Translations under genes and position numbers: made by a program | Source of the DNA: Bathymodiolus brooksi | Lineage: Eukaryota > Mollusca > Bivalvia > Mytilida > Modiolidae | DNA length: 64,000 bases | Direction: 5' to 3' | Assembly: GCA_963680875.1 (NCBI GenBank) | Contig: OY804578.1 | Location: 1,550,001 to 1,614,000, forward strand | In this document: positions 25,141 through 38,700 of the stretch, in pieces | Position numbering within the stretch: position 1 is the first letter of the stretch | How the letters are laid out: each line of letters begins with the position of its first letter | Notes under the pieces: generated by a model | Seen by the model: only the letters and a program-made list of their open reading frames with translations | Told to the model about the DNA's origin: nothing | The model's database searches: none

Positions 25141-27417
25141 GTGTAATGTTTTGTATTGATATAAAGATCTTTAGTTTTCTGTGTAATGTTTTGTATTGAT
25201 ATATAGATCTTTAGTTTTCTGTTTAGTGTTTTGTATTGATATATAGATCTTTAGTTTTCTGTGTAGTGTTTTGTACTGATATATAGATCTTTAGTTTTCT
25301 GTGTAGTGTTTTGTATTGATATATAGATCTTTAGTTTTCTGTGTAGTGTTTTGTATTGATATATAGATCTTTAGTTTTCTGTGTAGTGTTTTGTATTGAT
25401 TTATAGATCTTTAGTTTTCTGTGTAGTGTTTGGTATTGATATATAGATCTTTAGTTCTCAGTGTAGTGTTTGTATTGATAAATAGATCTTTAGTTTTCTG
25501 TGTAGTGTTTTGTATTGATATATAGATCTTTAGTTTTCTGTGTAGTGTTTTGTATTGATATATAGATCTTTAGTTTTCTGTGTAATGTTTTGTATTGATA
25601 TAAAGATCTTTAGTTTTCTGTGTAGTGTTTTGTATTGATATATAGATCTTTAGTTTTCTGTTTAGTGTTTTGTATTGATATATAGATCTTTAGTTTTCTG
25701 TGTAGTGTTTTGTATTGATATATAGATCTTTAGTTTTCTGTTTAGTGTTTTGTATTGATATATAGATCTTTAGTTTTCTGCTTAGTGTTTTGTATTGAAA
25801 TATAGATCGTTAGTTCTCAGTGTAGTGTTTTGTATTGATATATAGATCTTTAGTTTTCTGTGTAGTGTTTTGTACTGATATATAGATCTTTAGTTTTCTG
25901 TGTAGTGTTTTGTATTCATATATATATCTTTAGTTTTCTGTGTAATGTTTTGTATTGATATATAGATCTTTAGTTTTCTGTGTAGTGTTTTGTATTGATA
26001 TATAGATCTTTAGTTTTCTGTTTAGTGTTTTGTATTGATATATAGATCTTTAGTTTTCTGCTTAGTGTTTTGTATTGAAATATAGATCGTTAGTTCTCAG
26101 TGTAGTGTTTTGTATTGATATATAGATCTTTAGTTTTCTGTGTAGTGTTTTGTACTGATATATAGATCTTTAGTTTTCTGTGTAGTGTTTTGTATTCATA
26201 TATAGATCTTTAGTTTTCTGTGTAATGTTTGTATTGATATATAGATCTTTAGTTTTCTGTGTAGTGTTTTGTATTGATATATAGATCTTTAGTTTTCTAT
26301 ATAGTGTTTTGTGTTGATATATAGATCTTTAGTTTTCTGTGTAGTGTTTTGTATTGATATATAGATCTTTAGTTTTATGTGTAGTGTTTTGTATTGATAT
26401 ATAGATCTTTAGTTTTCTGTGTAGTGTTTTGTATTGATATATAGATCTTTAGTTTTCTATGTAGTGTTTTGTATTGATATATAGATCTTTAGGTTTCTGT
26501 GTAGTGTTTTGTATTGATATATAGATCTTTAGTTTTCTATGTAGTGTTTTGTATTGATATATAGATCTTTAGTTTTCTGTGTAGTGTTTTGTATTGATTT
26601 ATAGATCTTTAGTTTTCTGTGTAGTGTTTGGTATTGATATATAGATCTTTAGTTCTCAGTGTAGTGTTTATATTGATAAATAGATCTTTAGTTTTCTGTG
26701 TAGTGCTTTGTATTGATATATAGATCTTTAGTTTTCTGTGTAGTGTTTTGTATTGATATATAGATCTTTAGTTTTCTGTGTAATGTTTTGTATTGATATA
26801 AAGATCTTTAGTTTTCTATGTAGTGTTTTGTATTGATATATAGATCTTTAGTTTTCTGTTTAGTGTTTTGTATTGATATATAGATCTTTAGTTTTCTCTG
26901 TAGTGTTTTGTATTGATATATAGATCTTTAGTTTTCTGTGTAGTGTTTTGTATTGATATATAGATCTTTAGTTTTCTGTGTAGTGTTTTGTATTGATATA
27001 TAGATCTTTAGTTTTCAGTGTAATGTTTTGTATTGATATATAGATCTTTAGTTTTCTGTGTAGTGTTTTGTATTGATATATAGATCTTTAGTTTTCTGTG
27101 TAGTGTTTTGTTTTGATATATAGATCTTTAGTTTTATGTGTAGTGTTTTGTATTGATATAGAGATCTTTAGTTTTCTGTGTAGTGTTTTGTATTGATATA
27201 TAGATCTTTAGTTTTCTGTTTAATGTTTTGTATTGATATATAGATCTTTAGTTTTCTATGTAGTGTTTTGTATTGATAAATAGATCTTTAGTTTTCTATG
27301 TAGTGTTTTGTATTGATATATAGATCTTTAGTTTTCTATGTAGTGTTTTGTATTGATATATAGATCTTTAGTTTTCTGTGTAGTGTTTTGTATTGATATA
27401 TAGATCTTTAGTTTTCT
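25062..27417 (+). repeat. Second copy of 2,277-bp duplication
   Basis: Partner of 22,785-25,140, overlapping it by about two monomers at the junction as expected for a tandem pair within a satellite. It carries the GTATTCATATATATATC variant that the 3,233-bp units also have. This implies exchange with, or common descent from, that block rather than only local duplication. Confidence 0.85.
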
Positions 27418-28015
27418 ATGTAGTGTTTTGTATTGATATATAGATCTTTAGTTTTCTGGGTAGTGTTTTGTATTGAGATATAGATCTTTAGTTATCTGTG
27501 TAGTGTTTTGTATTGATATATAGATCTTTAGTTTTCTGTGTAGTGTTTTGTATTGATATATAGATCTTTAGTTTTATGTGTAGTGTTTTGTATTGATATA
27601 GAGATCTTTAGTTTTCTGTGTAGTGTTTTGTATTGATATATAGATCTTTAGTTTTCTGTTTAATGTTTTGTATTGATATATAGATCTTTAGTTTTCTATG
27701 TAGTGTTTTGTATTGATAAATAGATCTTTAGTTTTCTATGTAGTGTTTTGTATTGATATATAGATCTTTAGTTTTCTATGTAGTGTTTTGTATTGATATA
27801 TAGATCTTTAGTTTTCTGTGTAGTGTTTTGTATTGATATATAGATCTTTAGTTTTCTATGTAGTGTTTTGTATTGATATATAGATCTTTAGTTTTCTGGG
27901 TAGTGTTTTGTATTGAGATATAGATCTTTAGTTATCTGTGTAGTGTTTTGTATTGATATATAGATCTTTAGTTTTCTGTGTAGTGTTTTGTATTGATATA
28001 TAGATCTTTAGTTTT
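27113..28015 (+). repeat. 440-bp (11-monomer) tandem pair
   Basis: 27,113-27,575 matches 27,553-28,015 at a shift of exactly 440. Each unit has TTATGTG, TATAGAG (27,161 and 27,601), GTTTAATG, ATAAATAG, CTATG monomers, CTGGG (27,458 and 27,898), GAGATATAG and TTATCTG. No difference was seen between the two. Confidence 0.93.
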
Positions 28016-29238
28016 CTGTGTAGTGTTTTGTATTGATATATAGATCTTTAGTTTTCTATGTAGTGTTTTGTATTGATATATAGATCTTTAGTTTTCTGTG
28101 TAGTGTTTTGTATTGATATATAGATCTTTAGTTTTCTGTGTAGTGCTTTGTATTGATATATAGATCTTTAGTTTTCTGTGTAGTGTTTGGTATTGATATA
28201 TAGATCTTTAGTTCTCAGTGTAGTGTTTTGTATTGATAAATAGATCTTTAGTTTTCTGTGTAGTGTTTTGTATTGATATATAGATCTTTAGTTTTCTGTG
28301 TAGTGTTTTGTATTGATATATAGATCTTTAGTTTTCTGTGTAATGTTTTGTATTGATATAAAGATCTTTAGTTTTCTGTGTAATGTTTTGTATTGATATA
28401 TAGATCTTTAGTTTTCTGTTTAGTGTTTTGTATTGATATATAGATCTTTAGTTTTCTGTGTAGTGTTTTGTACTGATATATAGATCTTTAGTTTTCTGTG
28501 TAGTGTTTTGTATTGATATATAGATCTTTAGTTTTCTGTTTAATGTTTTGTATTGATATATAGATCTTTAGTTTTCTATGTAGTGTTTTGTATTGATAAA
28601 TAGATCTTTAGTTTTCTATGTAGTATTTTGTATTGATATATAGATCTTTAGTTTTCTGTGTAGTGTTTTGTATTGTTATATAGATCTTTAGTTTTCTGTG
28701 TAGTGTTTTGTATTGATATATAGATCTTTAGTTTTCTGTGTAGTGTTTTGTATTGATATATAGATCTTTAGTTTTCTGTGTAGTATTTTGTATTCATATA
28801 TAGATCTTTAGTTTTCTGTGTAGTGTTTTGTATTCATATATAGATCTTTAGTTTTCTGTGTAATGTTTTGTATTGATATATAGATCTTTAGTTTTCTGTG
28901 TAGTGTTTTGTATTGATATATAGATCTTTAGTTTTCTATATAGTGTTTTGTGTTGATATATAGATCTTTAGTTTTCTGTGTAGTGTTTTGTATTGATATA
29001 TAGATCTTTAGTTTTATGTGTAGTGTTTTGTATTGATATATAGATCTTTAGTTTTCTGTGTAGTGTTTTGTATTGATATATAGATCTTTAGTTTTCTATG
29101 TAGTGTTTTGTATTGATATATAGATCTTTAGGTTTCTGTGTAGTGTTTTGTATTGATATATAGATCTTTAGTTTTCTATGTAGTGTTTTGTATTGATATA
29201 TAGATCTTTAGTTTTCTGTGTAGTGTTTTGTATTGATT
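28016..29238 (+). repeat. X-Z stretch between the 440-bp and 1,198-bp pairs
   Basis: Contains GTGCTTTG, GTTTGG, CTCAG with an intact T4 and ATAAATAG (about 28,210-28,240), ATAAAG, GTACTG, GTTTAATG (28,538), GTAGTATT, GTATTGTT, GTATTCAT twice and CTATATAG/GTGTTG (28,950). It belongs to the segment that matches 5,820-8,160 at a shift of 22,007. Confidence 0.8.
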
Positions 29239-31664
29239 TATAGATCTTTAGTTTTCTGTGTAGTGTTTGGTATTGATATATAGATCTTTAGTTCTCAGTG
29301 TAGTGTTTATATTGATAAATAGATCTTTAGTTTTCTGTGTAGTGCTTTGTATTGATATATAGATCTTTAGTTTTCTGTGTAGTGTTTTGTATTGATATAT
29401 AGATCTTTAGTTTTCTGTGTAATGTTTTGTATTGATATAAAGATCTTTAGTTTTCTATGTAGTGTTTTGTATTGATATATAGATCTTTAGTTTTCTGTTT
29501 AGTGTTTTGTATTGATATATAGATCTTTAGTTTTCTCTGTAGTGTTTTGTATTGATATATAGATCTTTAGTTTTCTGTGTAGTGTTTTGTATTGATATAT
29601 AGATCTTTAGTTTTCTGTGTAGTGTTTTGTATTGATATATAGATCTTTAGTTTTCTGTGTAATGTTTTGTATTGATATATAGATCTTTAGTTTTCTGTGT
29701 AGTGTTTTGTATTGATATATAGATCTTTAGTTTTCTGTGTAGTGTTTTGTTTTGATATATAGATCTTTAGTTTTATGTGTAGTGTTTTGTATTGATATAG
29801 AGATCTATAGTTTTCTGTGTAGTGTTTTGTATTGATATATAGATCTTTAGTTTTCTGTTTAATGTTTTGTATTGATATATAGATCTTTAGTTTTCTATGT
29901 AGTGTTTTGTATTGATAAATAGATCTTTAGTTTTCTATATAGTGTTTTGTATTGATATATAGATCTTTAGTTTTCTATGTAGTGTTTTGTATTGATATAT
30001 AGATCTTTAGTTTTCTGTGTAGTGTTTTGTATTGATATATAGATCTTTAGTTTTCTGTGTAGTGTTTTGTATTGATATATAGATCTTTAGTTTTCTGTTT
30101 AGTGTTTGTATTGAAATATAGATCGTTAGTTCTCAGTGTAGTGTTTTGTATTGATATATAGATCTTTAGTTTTCTGTGTAGTGTTTTGTATTGATATATA
30201 GATCTTTAGTTTTCTATGTAGTGTTTTGTATTGATATATAGATCTTTAGTTTTCTGTGTAATGTTTTGTATTGATATATAGATCTTTAGTTTTCTGTGTA
30301 GTGTTTTGTATTGATATATAGATCTTTAGTTTTCTGGGTAGTGTTTTGTATTGAGATATAGATCTTTAGTTATCTGTGTAGTGTTTTGTATTGATATATA
30401 GATCTTTAGTTTTCTGTGTAGTGTTTTGTATTGATATATAGATCTTTAGTTTTCTGTGTAGTGTTTGGTATTGATATATAGATCTTTAGTTCTCAGTGTA
30501 GTGTTTATATTGATAAATAGATCTTTAGTTTTCTGTGTAGTGCTTTGTATTGATATATAGATCTTTAGTTTTCTGTGTAGTGTTTTGTATTGATATATAG
30601 ATCTTTAGTTTTCTGTGTAATGTTTTGTATTGATATAAAGATCTTTAGTTTTCTATGTAGTGTTTTGTATTGATATATAGATCTTTAGTTTTCTGTTTAG
30701 TGTTTTGTATTGATATATAGATCTTTAGTTTTCTCTGTAGTGTTTTGTATTGATATATAGATCTTTAGTTTTCTGTGTAGTGTTTTGTATTGATATATAG
30801 ATCTTTAGTTTTCTGTGTAGTGTTTTGTATTGATATATAGATCTTTAGTTTTCTGTGTAATGTTTTGTATTGATATATAGATCTTTAGTTTTCTGTGTAG
30901 TGTTTTGTATTGATATATAGATCTTTAGTTTTCTGTGTAGTGTTTTGTTTTGATATATAGATCTTTAGTTTTATGTGTAGTGTTTTGTATTGATATAGAG
31001 ATCTATAGTTTTCTGTGTAGTGTTTTGTATTGATATATAGATCTTTAGTTTTCTGTTTAATGTTTTGTATTGATATATAGATCTTTAGTTTTCTATGTAG
31101 TGTTTTGTATTGATAAATAGATCTTTAGTTTTCTATATAGTGTTTTGTATTGATATATAGATCTTTAGTTTTCTATGTAGTGTTTTGTATTGATATATAG
31201 ATCTTTAGTTTTCTGTGTAGTGTTTTGTATTGATATATAGATCTTTAGTTTTCTGTGTAGTGTTTTGTATTGATATATAGATCTTTAGTTTTCTGTTTAG
31301 TGTTTGTATTGAAATATAGATCGTTAGTTCTCAGTGTAGTGTTTTGTATTGATATATAGATCTTTAGTTTTCTGTGTAGTGTTTTGTATTGATATATAGA
31401 TCTTTAGTTTTCTATGTAGTGTTTTGTATTGATATATAGATCTTTAGTTTTCTGTGTAATGTTTTGTATTGATATATAGATCTTTAGTTTTCTGTGTAGT
31501 GTTTTGTATTGATATATAGATCTTTAGTTTTCTGGGTAGTGTTTTGTATTGAGATATAGATCTTTAGTTATCTGTGTAGTGTTTTGTATTGATATATAGA
31601 TCTTTAGTTTTCTGTGTAGTGTTTTGTATTGATATATAGATCTTTAGTTTTCTGTGTAGTGTTT
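29239..31664 (+). repeat. 1,198-bp tandem pair (30 monomers)
   Basis: 29,239-30,466 aligns with 30,437-31,664. Repeated markers are GTTTATATTGATAAATAG (29,309/30,507), AGATCTATAG after TATAG (29,801/30,999), GTTTGTATTGAAAT (30,108/31,306) and CTGGG. Each unit contains two 39-mers, so 30 x 40 minus 2 gives 1,198. No substitution between the units was noticed. The right-hand part, from about 30,660 on, also matches 54,030-56,080 at a shift of 23,373. Confidence 0.92.
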
Positions 31665-32500
31665 TGTATTGATATATAGATCTTTAGTTTTCTATGTAGT
31701 GTTTTGTATTGATATATAGATCTTTAGTTTTCTGTGTAGTGTTTTGTATTGATATATAGATCTTTAGTTTTCTGTGTAGTGCTTTGTATTGATATATAGA
31801 TCTTTAGTTTTCTGTGTAGTGTTTGGTATTGATATATAGATCTTTAGTTCTCAGTGTAGTGTTTTGTATTGATAAATAGATCTTTAGTTTTCTGTGTAGT
31901 GTTTTGTATTGATATATAGATCTTTAGTTTTCTGTGTAGTGTTTTGTATTGATATATAGATCTTTAGTTTTCTGTGTAATGTTTTGTATTGATATAAAGA
32001 TCTTTAGTTTTCTGTGTAATGTTTTGTATTGATATATAGATCTTTAGTTTTCTGTTTAGTGTTTTGTATTGATATATAGATCTTTAGTTTTCTGTGTAGT
32101 GTTTTGTACTGATATATAGATCTTTAGTTTTCTGTGTAGTGTTTTGTATTGATATATAGATCTTTAGTTTTCTGTTTAATGTTTTGTATTGATATATAGA
32201 TCTTTAGTTTTCTATGTAGTGTTTTGTATTGATAAATAGATCTTTAGTTTTCTATGTAGTATTTTGTATTGATATATAGATCTTTAGTTTTCTGTGTAGT
32301 GTTTTGTATTGTTATATAGATCTTTAGTTTTCTGTGTAGTGTTTTGTATTGATATATAGATCTTTAGTTTTCTGTGTAGTGTTTTGTATTGATATATAGA
32401 TCTTTAGTTTTCTGTGTAGTATTTTGTATTGATATATAGATCTTTAGTTTTCTGTGTAGTGTTTTGTATTGATATATAGATCTTTAGTTTTCTGTGTAGT
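31665..32500 (+). repeat. X-to-Z tail matching about 55,038-55,873
   Basis: Monomers run GTGCTTTG, GTTTGG, CTCAG, ATAAATAG, GTAATG, ATAAAG, GTTTAG, GTACTG, GTTTAATG (32,174), GTAGTATT, GTATTGTT. They match the segment 23,373 bp downstream (GTTTAATG at 55,547). Unlike the other Z copies, the GTAGTATT monomer near 32,413 continues GTATTGATAT rather than GTATTCATAT and leads into W-type monomers instead of CTATATAG/GTGTTG. Confidence 0.78.
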
Positions 32501-33851
32501 GTTTTGTACTGATATATAGATCTTTAGTTTTTTGTGTAGTGTTTTGTATTGATATATAGATCTTTAGTTTTCTGTGTAGTGTTTTGTATTGATATATATA
32601 TCTTTAGTTTTCTGTGTAGTGTTTTGTACTGATATATAGATCTTTAGTTTTCTATGTAGTGTTTAGTATTGATATATAGATCTTTGGTTTTCTATGTAGT
32701 GTTTTGTATTGATATATAGATCTTTAGTTTTCTGTGTAGTGTTTTGTATTGATATATAGATCTTTAGTTTTCTGTGTAGTGTTTTGAACTGATATATAGA
32801 TCTTTAGTTTTCTATGTAGTGTTTAGTATTGATATATAGATCTTTAGTTTTCTATGTAGTGTTTTGTATTGATATATAGATCTTTAGTTTTCTGTGTAGT
32901 GTTTTGTATTGATATATAGATCTTTAGTTTTCTGTGTATTGTTTTGTATTGATATATAGATCTTTAGTTTTCTATGTAGTGTTTTGTATTGATATATAGA
33001 TCTTTAGTTTTCTGTTTAATGTTTTGTATTGATATATAGATCTTTAGTTTTCTATGTAGTGTTTTGTATTGATATATAGATCTTTAGTTTTCTGTGTAGT
33101 GTTTTGTATTGATATATAGATTTTTAGTTTTCTATGTAGTTTTTTGTATTGATATATAGATCTTTAGTTTTCTATGTAATGTTTTGTATTGATATATAGA
33201 TCTTTAGTTTTCTGTGTAGTGTTTATATTGATATATAGATCTTTAGTTTTCTGTGTAGTGTTTTGTATTGATATATAGATCTTTAGTTTTCTATGTAATG
33301 TTTTGTATTGATATATAGATCTTTAGTTTTCTGTGTAGTGTTTTGTATTGATATATAGATCTTTAGTTTTCTGTGTAGTGTTTTGTATTGATATATAGAT
33401 TTTTAGTTTTCTATGTAGTTTTTTGTATTGATATATAGATCTTTAGTTTTCTATGTAGTGTTTTGTATTGATATATAGATCTTTAGTTTTCTGTGTAGTG
33501 TTTTGTATTGATATATAGATCTTTAGTTTTCTGTGTAATGTTTTGTATTGATATATAGATCTTTAGTTTTCTATGTAGTGTTTTGTATTGATATATAGAT
33601 CTTTAGTTTTCTATTTAGTGTTTTGTATTGATATATAGATCTTTAGTTTTCTATGTAGTGTTTTGTATTCATACATAGATCTTTAGTTTTCTATGTAGGG
33701 TTTTGTATTGATATATAGATCTTTAGTTTTCTATGTAGTGTTTTGTATTGATATATAGATCTTTAGTTTTCTGTGTAGTGTTTTGTATTGATATATATAT
33801 CTTTAGTTTTCTGTGTAGTGTTTTGTATTGATATATAGATCTTTAGTTTTC
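32501..33851 (+). repeat. First W-module island (diverged subfamily)
   Basis: Monomers of this stretch carry changes absent from 1-32,500: TTTTTTGTG with GTACTG, GATATATATATC, GTTTAGTATTG, TTTGGTTTTC, GTTTTGAACTG (32,786), GTGTATTG, and GATTTTTAG followed by GTAGTTTTTTG (about 33,120 and 33,400). There is also a 39-mer GTTTATATTGATATATAG (33,225). Single-copy oddities are ATACATAG and GTAGGG near 33,670-33,700. Similar W copies are at about 34,980-36,000, 55,870-58,600, 59,150-60,360 and 62,540-64,000. Confidence 0.8.
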
Positions 33852-35732
33852 TGTGTAGTGTTTTGTATTGATATATAGATCTTTAGTTTTCTGTGTAGTG
33901 TTTTGTATTGATAAATAGATCTTTAGTTTTCTGTGTAGTGTTTTGTATTGATATATAGATCTTTAGTTTTCTGTTTAGTGTTTTGTATTGATATATAGAT
34001 CTTTAATTTTCTGTGTAGTGTTTTGCATTGATATATAGATCTTTAGTTTTCTATGTAGTGTTTTGTATTTATATATATATCTTTAGTTTTCTATGTAGTG
34101 TTTTGTATTGATATATAGATCTTTAGTTTTCTGTGTAGTGTTTTGCATTGATATATAGATCTTTAGTTTTCTGTTTAGTGTTTGTATTGAAATATAGATC
34201 GTTAGTTCTCAGTGTAGTGTTTTGTATTGATATATAGATCTTTAGTTTTCTGTGTAGTGTTTTGTATTGATATATAGATCTTTAGTTTTCTATGTAGTGT
34301 TTTGTATTGATATATAGATCTTTAGTTTTCTGTGTAATGTTTTGTATTGATATATAGATCTTTAGTTTTCTGTGTAGTGTTTTGTATTGATATATAGATC
34401 TTTAGTTTTCTGTGTAGTGTTTTGTATTGAGATATAGATCTTTAGTTATCTGTGTAGTGTTTTGTATTGATATATAGATCTTTAGTTTTCTGTGTAGTGT
34501 TTTGTATTGATATATAGATCTTTAGTTTTCTGTGTAATGTTTTGTATTGATATAAAGATCTTTACTTTTCTGTGTAATGTTTTGTATTGATATATAGATC
34601 TTTAGTTTTCTGTGTAGTGTTTTGTACTGATATATAGATCTTTAGTTTTCTGTGTAGTGTTTTGTATTGATATATAGATCTTTAGTTTTCTGTGTAGTGT
34701 TTTGTATTGATATATAGATCTTTAGTTTTCTGTTTAATGTTTTGTATTGATATATAGATGTTTAGTTTTCTATGTAGTGTTTTGTATTGATAAATAGATC
34801 TTTAGTTTTCTATGTAGTATTTTGTATTGATATATAGATCTTTAGTTTTCTGTGTAGTGTTTTGTATTGTTATATAGATCTTTAGTTTTTTGTGTAGTGT
34901 TTTGTATTGATATATAGATCTTTAGTTTTCTGGGTAGTGTTTTGTATTGATATATAGATCTTTAGTTTTCTGTGTAGTATTTTGTATTGATATATAGATC
35001 TTTAGTTTTCTGTGTAGTGTTTTGTATTGATATATAGATCTTTAGTTTTCTGTGTAGTGTTTTGTACTGATATATAGATCTTTAGTTTTCTGTGTAGTGT
35101 TTTGTATTGATATATAGATCTTTAGTTTTCTGTGTAGTGTGTTGTATTGATATATAGGTCTTTAGTTTTCTGTGTAGTGTTTTGTATTGATATATAGATC
35201 TTTAGTTTTCTGTGTAGTGTTTTGTACTGATATATAGATCTTTAGTTTTCTATGTAGTGTTTAGTATTGATATATAGATCTTTGGTTTTCTATGTAGTGT
35301 TTTGTATTGATATATAGATCTTTAGTTTTCTGTGTAGTGTTTTGTACTGATATATAGATCTTTAGTTTTCTATGTAGTGTTTTGTATTGATATATAGATC
35401 TTTAGTTTTCTGTTTAATGTTTTGTATTGATATATAGATCTTTAGTTTTCTATGTAGTGTTTTGTATTGATATATAGATCTTTAGTTTTCTGTGTAGTGT
35501 TTTGTATTGATATATAGATTTTTAGTTTTCTATGTAGTTTTTTGTATTGATATATAGATCTTTAGTTTTCTATGTAATGTTTTGTATTGATATATAGATC
35601 TTTAGTTTTCTGTGTAGTGTTTTGTATTGATATATAGATCTTTAGTTTTCTGTGTAGTGTTTTGTATTGATATATAGATTTTTAGTTTTCTATGTAGTTT
35701 TTTGTATTGATATATAGATCTTTAGTTTTCTA

Positions 35733-38700
35733 TGTAGTGTTTTGTATTGATATATAGATCTTTAGTTTTCTGTGTAGTGTTTTGTATTGATATATAGATC
35801 TATAGTTTTCTATGTAGTGTTTTGCATTGATATATAGATCTTTAGTTTTCTGTGTAGTGTTTTGTATTGATATATAGATTTTTTTTTCTATGTAATTTTT
35901 TGTATTGATATATAGATCTTTAGTTTTCTGTGTAGTGTTTTGTATTTATTTATATATCTTTAGTTTTCTATGTAGTGTTTTGTATTGATATATAGATCTT
36001 TAGTTTTCTGCTTAGTGTTTTGTATTGAAATATAGATCGTTAGTTCTCAGTGTAGTGTTTTGTATTGATATATAGATCTCTAGTTTTCTGTGTAGTGTTT
36101 TGTATTGATATATAGATCTTTAGTTTTCTGTGTAATGTTTTGTATTGATATATAGATCTTTAGTTTTCTGTGTAGTGTTTTGTATTGATATATAGATCTT
36201 TAGTTTTCTATGTAGTGTTTTGTATTGATATATAGATCTTTAGTTTTCTGTGTAGTGTTTTGTATTGATATATAGATCTTTAGTTTTATGTGTAGTGTTT
36301 TGTATTGATATATAGATCTTTAGTTTTTTGTGTAGTGTTTTGTATTGATATATAGATCTTTAGTTTTCTGTGTAGTGTTTTGTATTGATATATAGATCTT
36401 TAGTTTTCTGTGTAGTGTTTTGTATTGATATATAGATCTTTAGTTTTCTGTGTAGTGTTTTGTATTGATTTATAGATCTTTAGTTTTCTGTGTAGTGTTT
36501 GGTATTGATATATAGATCTTTAGTTCTCAGTGTAGTGTTTGTATTGATAAATAGATCTTTAGTTTTCTGTGTAGTGTTTTGTATTGATATATAGATCTTT
36601 AGTTTTCTGTGTAGTGTTTTGTATTGATATATAGATCTTTAGTTTTCTGTGTAATGTTTTGTATTGATATAAAGATCTTTAGTTTTCTGTGTAGTGTTTT
36701 GTATTGATATATAGATCTTTAGTTTTCTGTTTAGTGTTTTGTATTGATATATAGATCTTTAGTTTTCTGTGTAGTGTTTTGTATTGATATATAGATCTTT
36801 AGTTTTCTGTTTAGTGTTTTGTATTGATATATAGATCTTTAGTTTTCTGCTTAGTGTTTTGTATTGAAATATAGATCGTTAGTTCTCAGTGTAGTGTTTT
36901 GTATTGATATATAGATCTTTAGTTTTCTGTGTAGTGTTTTGTACTGATATATAGATCTTTAGTTTTCTGTGTAGTGTTTTGTATTGATATATAGATCTTT
37001 AGTTTTCTATGTAGTGTTTTGTATTGATATATAGATCTTTAGTTTTCTGTGTAGTGTTTTGTATTGATATATAGATCTTTAGTTTTATGTGTAGTGTTTT
37101 GTATTGATATATAGATCTTTAGTTTTTTGTGTAGTGTTTTGTATTGATATATAGATCTTTAGTTTTCTGTGTAGTGTTTTGTATTGATATATAGATCTTT
37201 AGTTTTCTGTGTAGTGTTTTGTATTGATATATAGATCTTTAGTTTTCTGTGTAGTGTTTTGTATTGATTTATAGATCTTTAGTTTTCTGTGTAGTGTTTG
37301 GTATTGATATATAGATCTTTAGTTCTCAGTGTAGTGTTTGTATTGATAAATAGATCTTTAGTTTTCTGTGTAGTGTTTTGTATTGATATATAGATCTTTA
37401 GTTTTCTGTGTAGTGTTTTGTATTGATATATAGATCTTTAGTTTTCTGTGTAATGTTTTGTATTGATATAAAGATCTTTAGTTTTCTGTGTAGTGTTTTG
37501 TATTGATATATAGATCTTTAGTTTTCTGTTTAGTGTTTTGTATTGATATATAGATCTTTAGTTTTCTGTGTAGTGTTTTGTATTGATATATAGATCTTTA
37601 GTTTTCTGTGTAGTGTTTTGTATTGATATATAGATCTATAGTTTTCTATGTAGTGTTTTGCATTGATATATAGATCTTTAGTTTTCTGTGTAGTGTTTTG
37701 TATTGATATATAGATTTTTTTTTCTATGTAATTTTTTGTATTGATATATAGATCTTTAGTTTTCTGTGTAGTGTTTTGTATTTATTTATATATCTTTAGT
37801 TTTCTATGTAGTGTTTTGTATTGATATATAGATCTTTAGTTTTCTGCTTAGTGTTTTGTATTGAAATATAGATCGTTAGTTCTCAGTGTAGTGTTTTGTA
37901 TTGATATATAGATCTTTAGTTTTCTGTGTAGTGTTTTGTATTGATATATAGATCTTTAGTTTTCTGTGTAATGTTTTGTATTGATATATAGATCTTTAGT
38001 TTTCTGTGTAGTGTTTTGTATTGATATATAGATCTTTAGTTTTCTATGTAGTGTTTTGTATTGATATATAGATCTTTAGTTTTCTGTGTAGTGTTTTGTA
38101 TTGATATATAGATCTTTAGTTTTATGTGTAGTGTTTTGTATTGATATATAGATCTTTAGTTTTTTGTGTAGTGTTTTGTATTGATATATAGATCTTTAGT
38201 TTTCTGTGTAGTGTTTTGTATTGATATATAGATCTTTAGTTTTCTATGTAGTGTTTTGTATTGATATATAGATCTTTAGTTTTCTGTGTAGTGTTTTGTA
38301 TTGATTTATAGATCTTTAGTTTTCTGTGTAGTGTTTGGTATTGATATATAGATCTTTAGTTCTCAGTGTAGTGTTTGTATTGATAAATAGATCTTTAGTT
38401 TTCTGTGTAGTGTTTTGTATTGATATATAGATCTTTAGTTTTCTGTGTAGTGTTTTGTATTGATATATAGATCTTTAGTTTTCTGTGTAATGTTTTGTAT
38501 TGATATAAAGATCTTTAGTTTTCTGTGTAGTGTTTTGTATTGATATATAGATCTTTAGTTTTCTGTTTAGTGTTTTGTATTGATATATAGATCTTTAGTT
38601 TTCTGTGTAGTGTTTTGTATTGATATATAGATCTTTAGTTTTCTGTTTAGTGTTTTGTATTGATATATAGATCTTTAGTTTTCTGCTTAGTGTTTTGTAT

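Noticed and set aside
35874..35911. Poly(A)/poly(T) tail of a retroposed element at the T9 tract
   Set aside because: The T9 lies within a 38-bp monomer whose flanks stay in register with the satellite; there is no target-site duplication or non-satellite sequence beside it.
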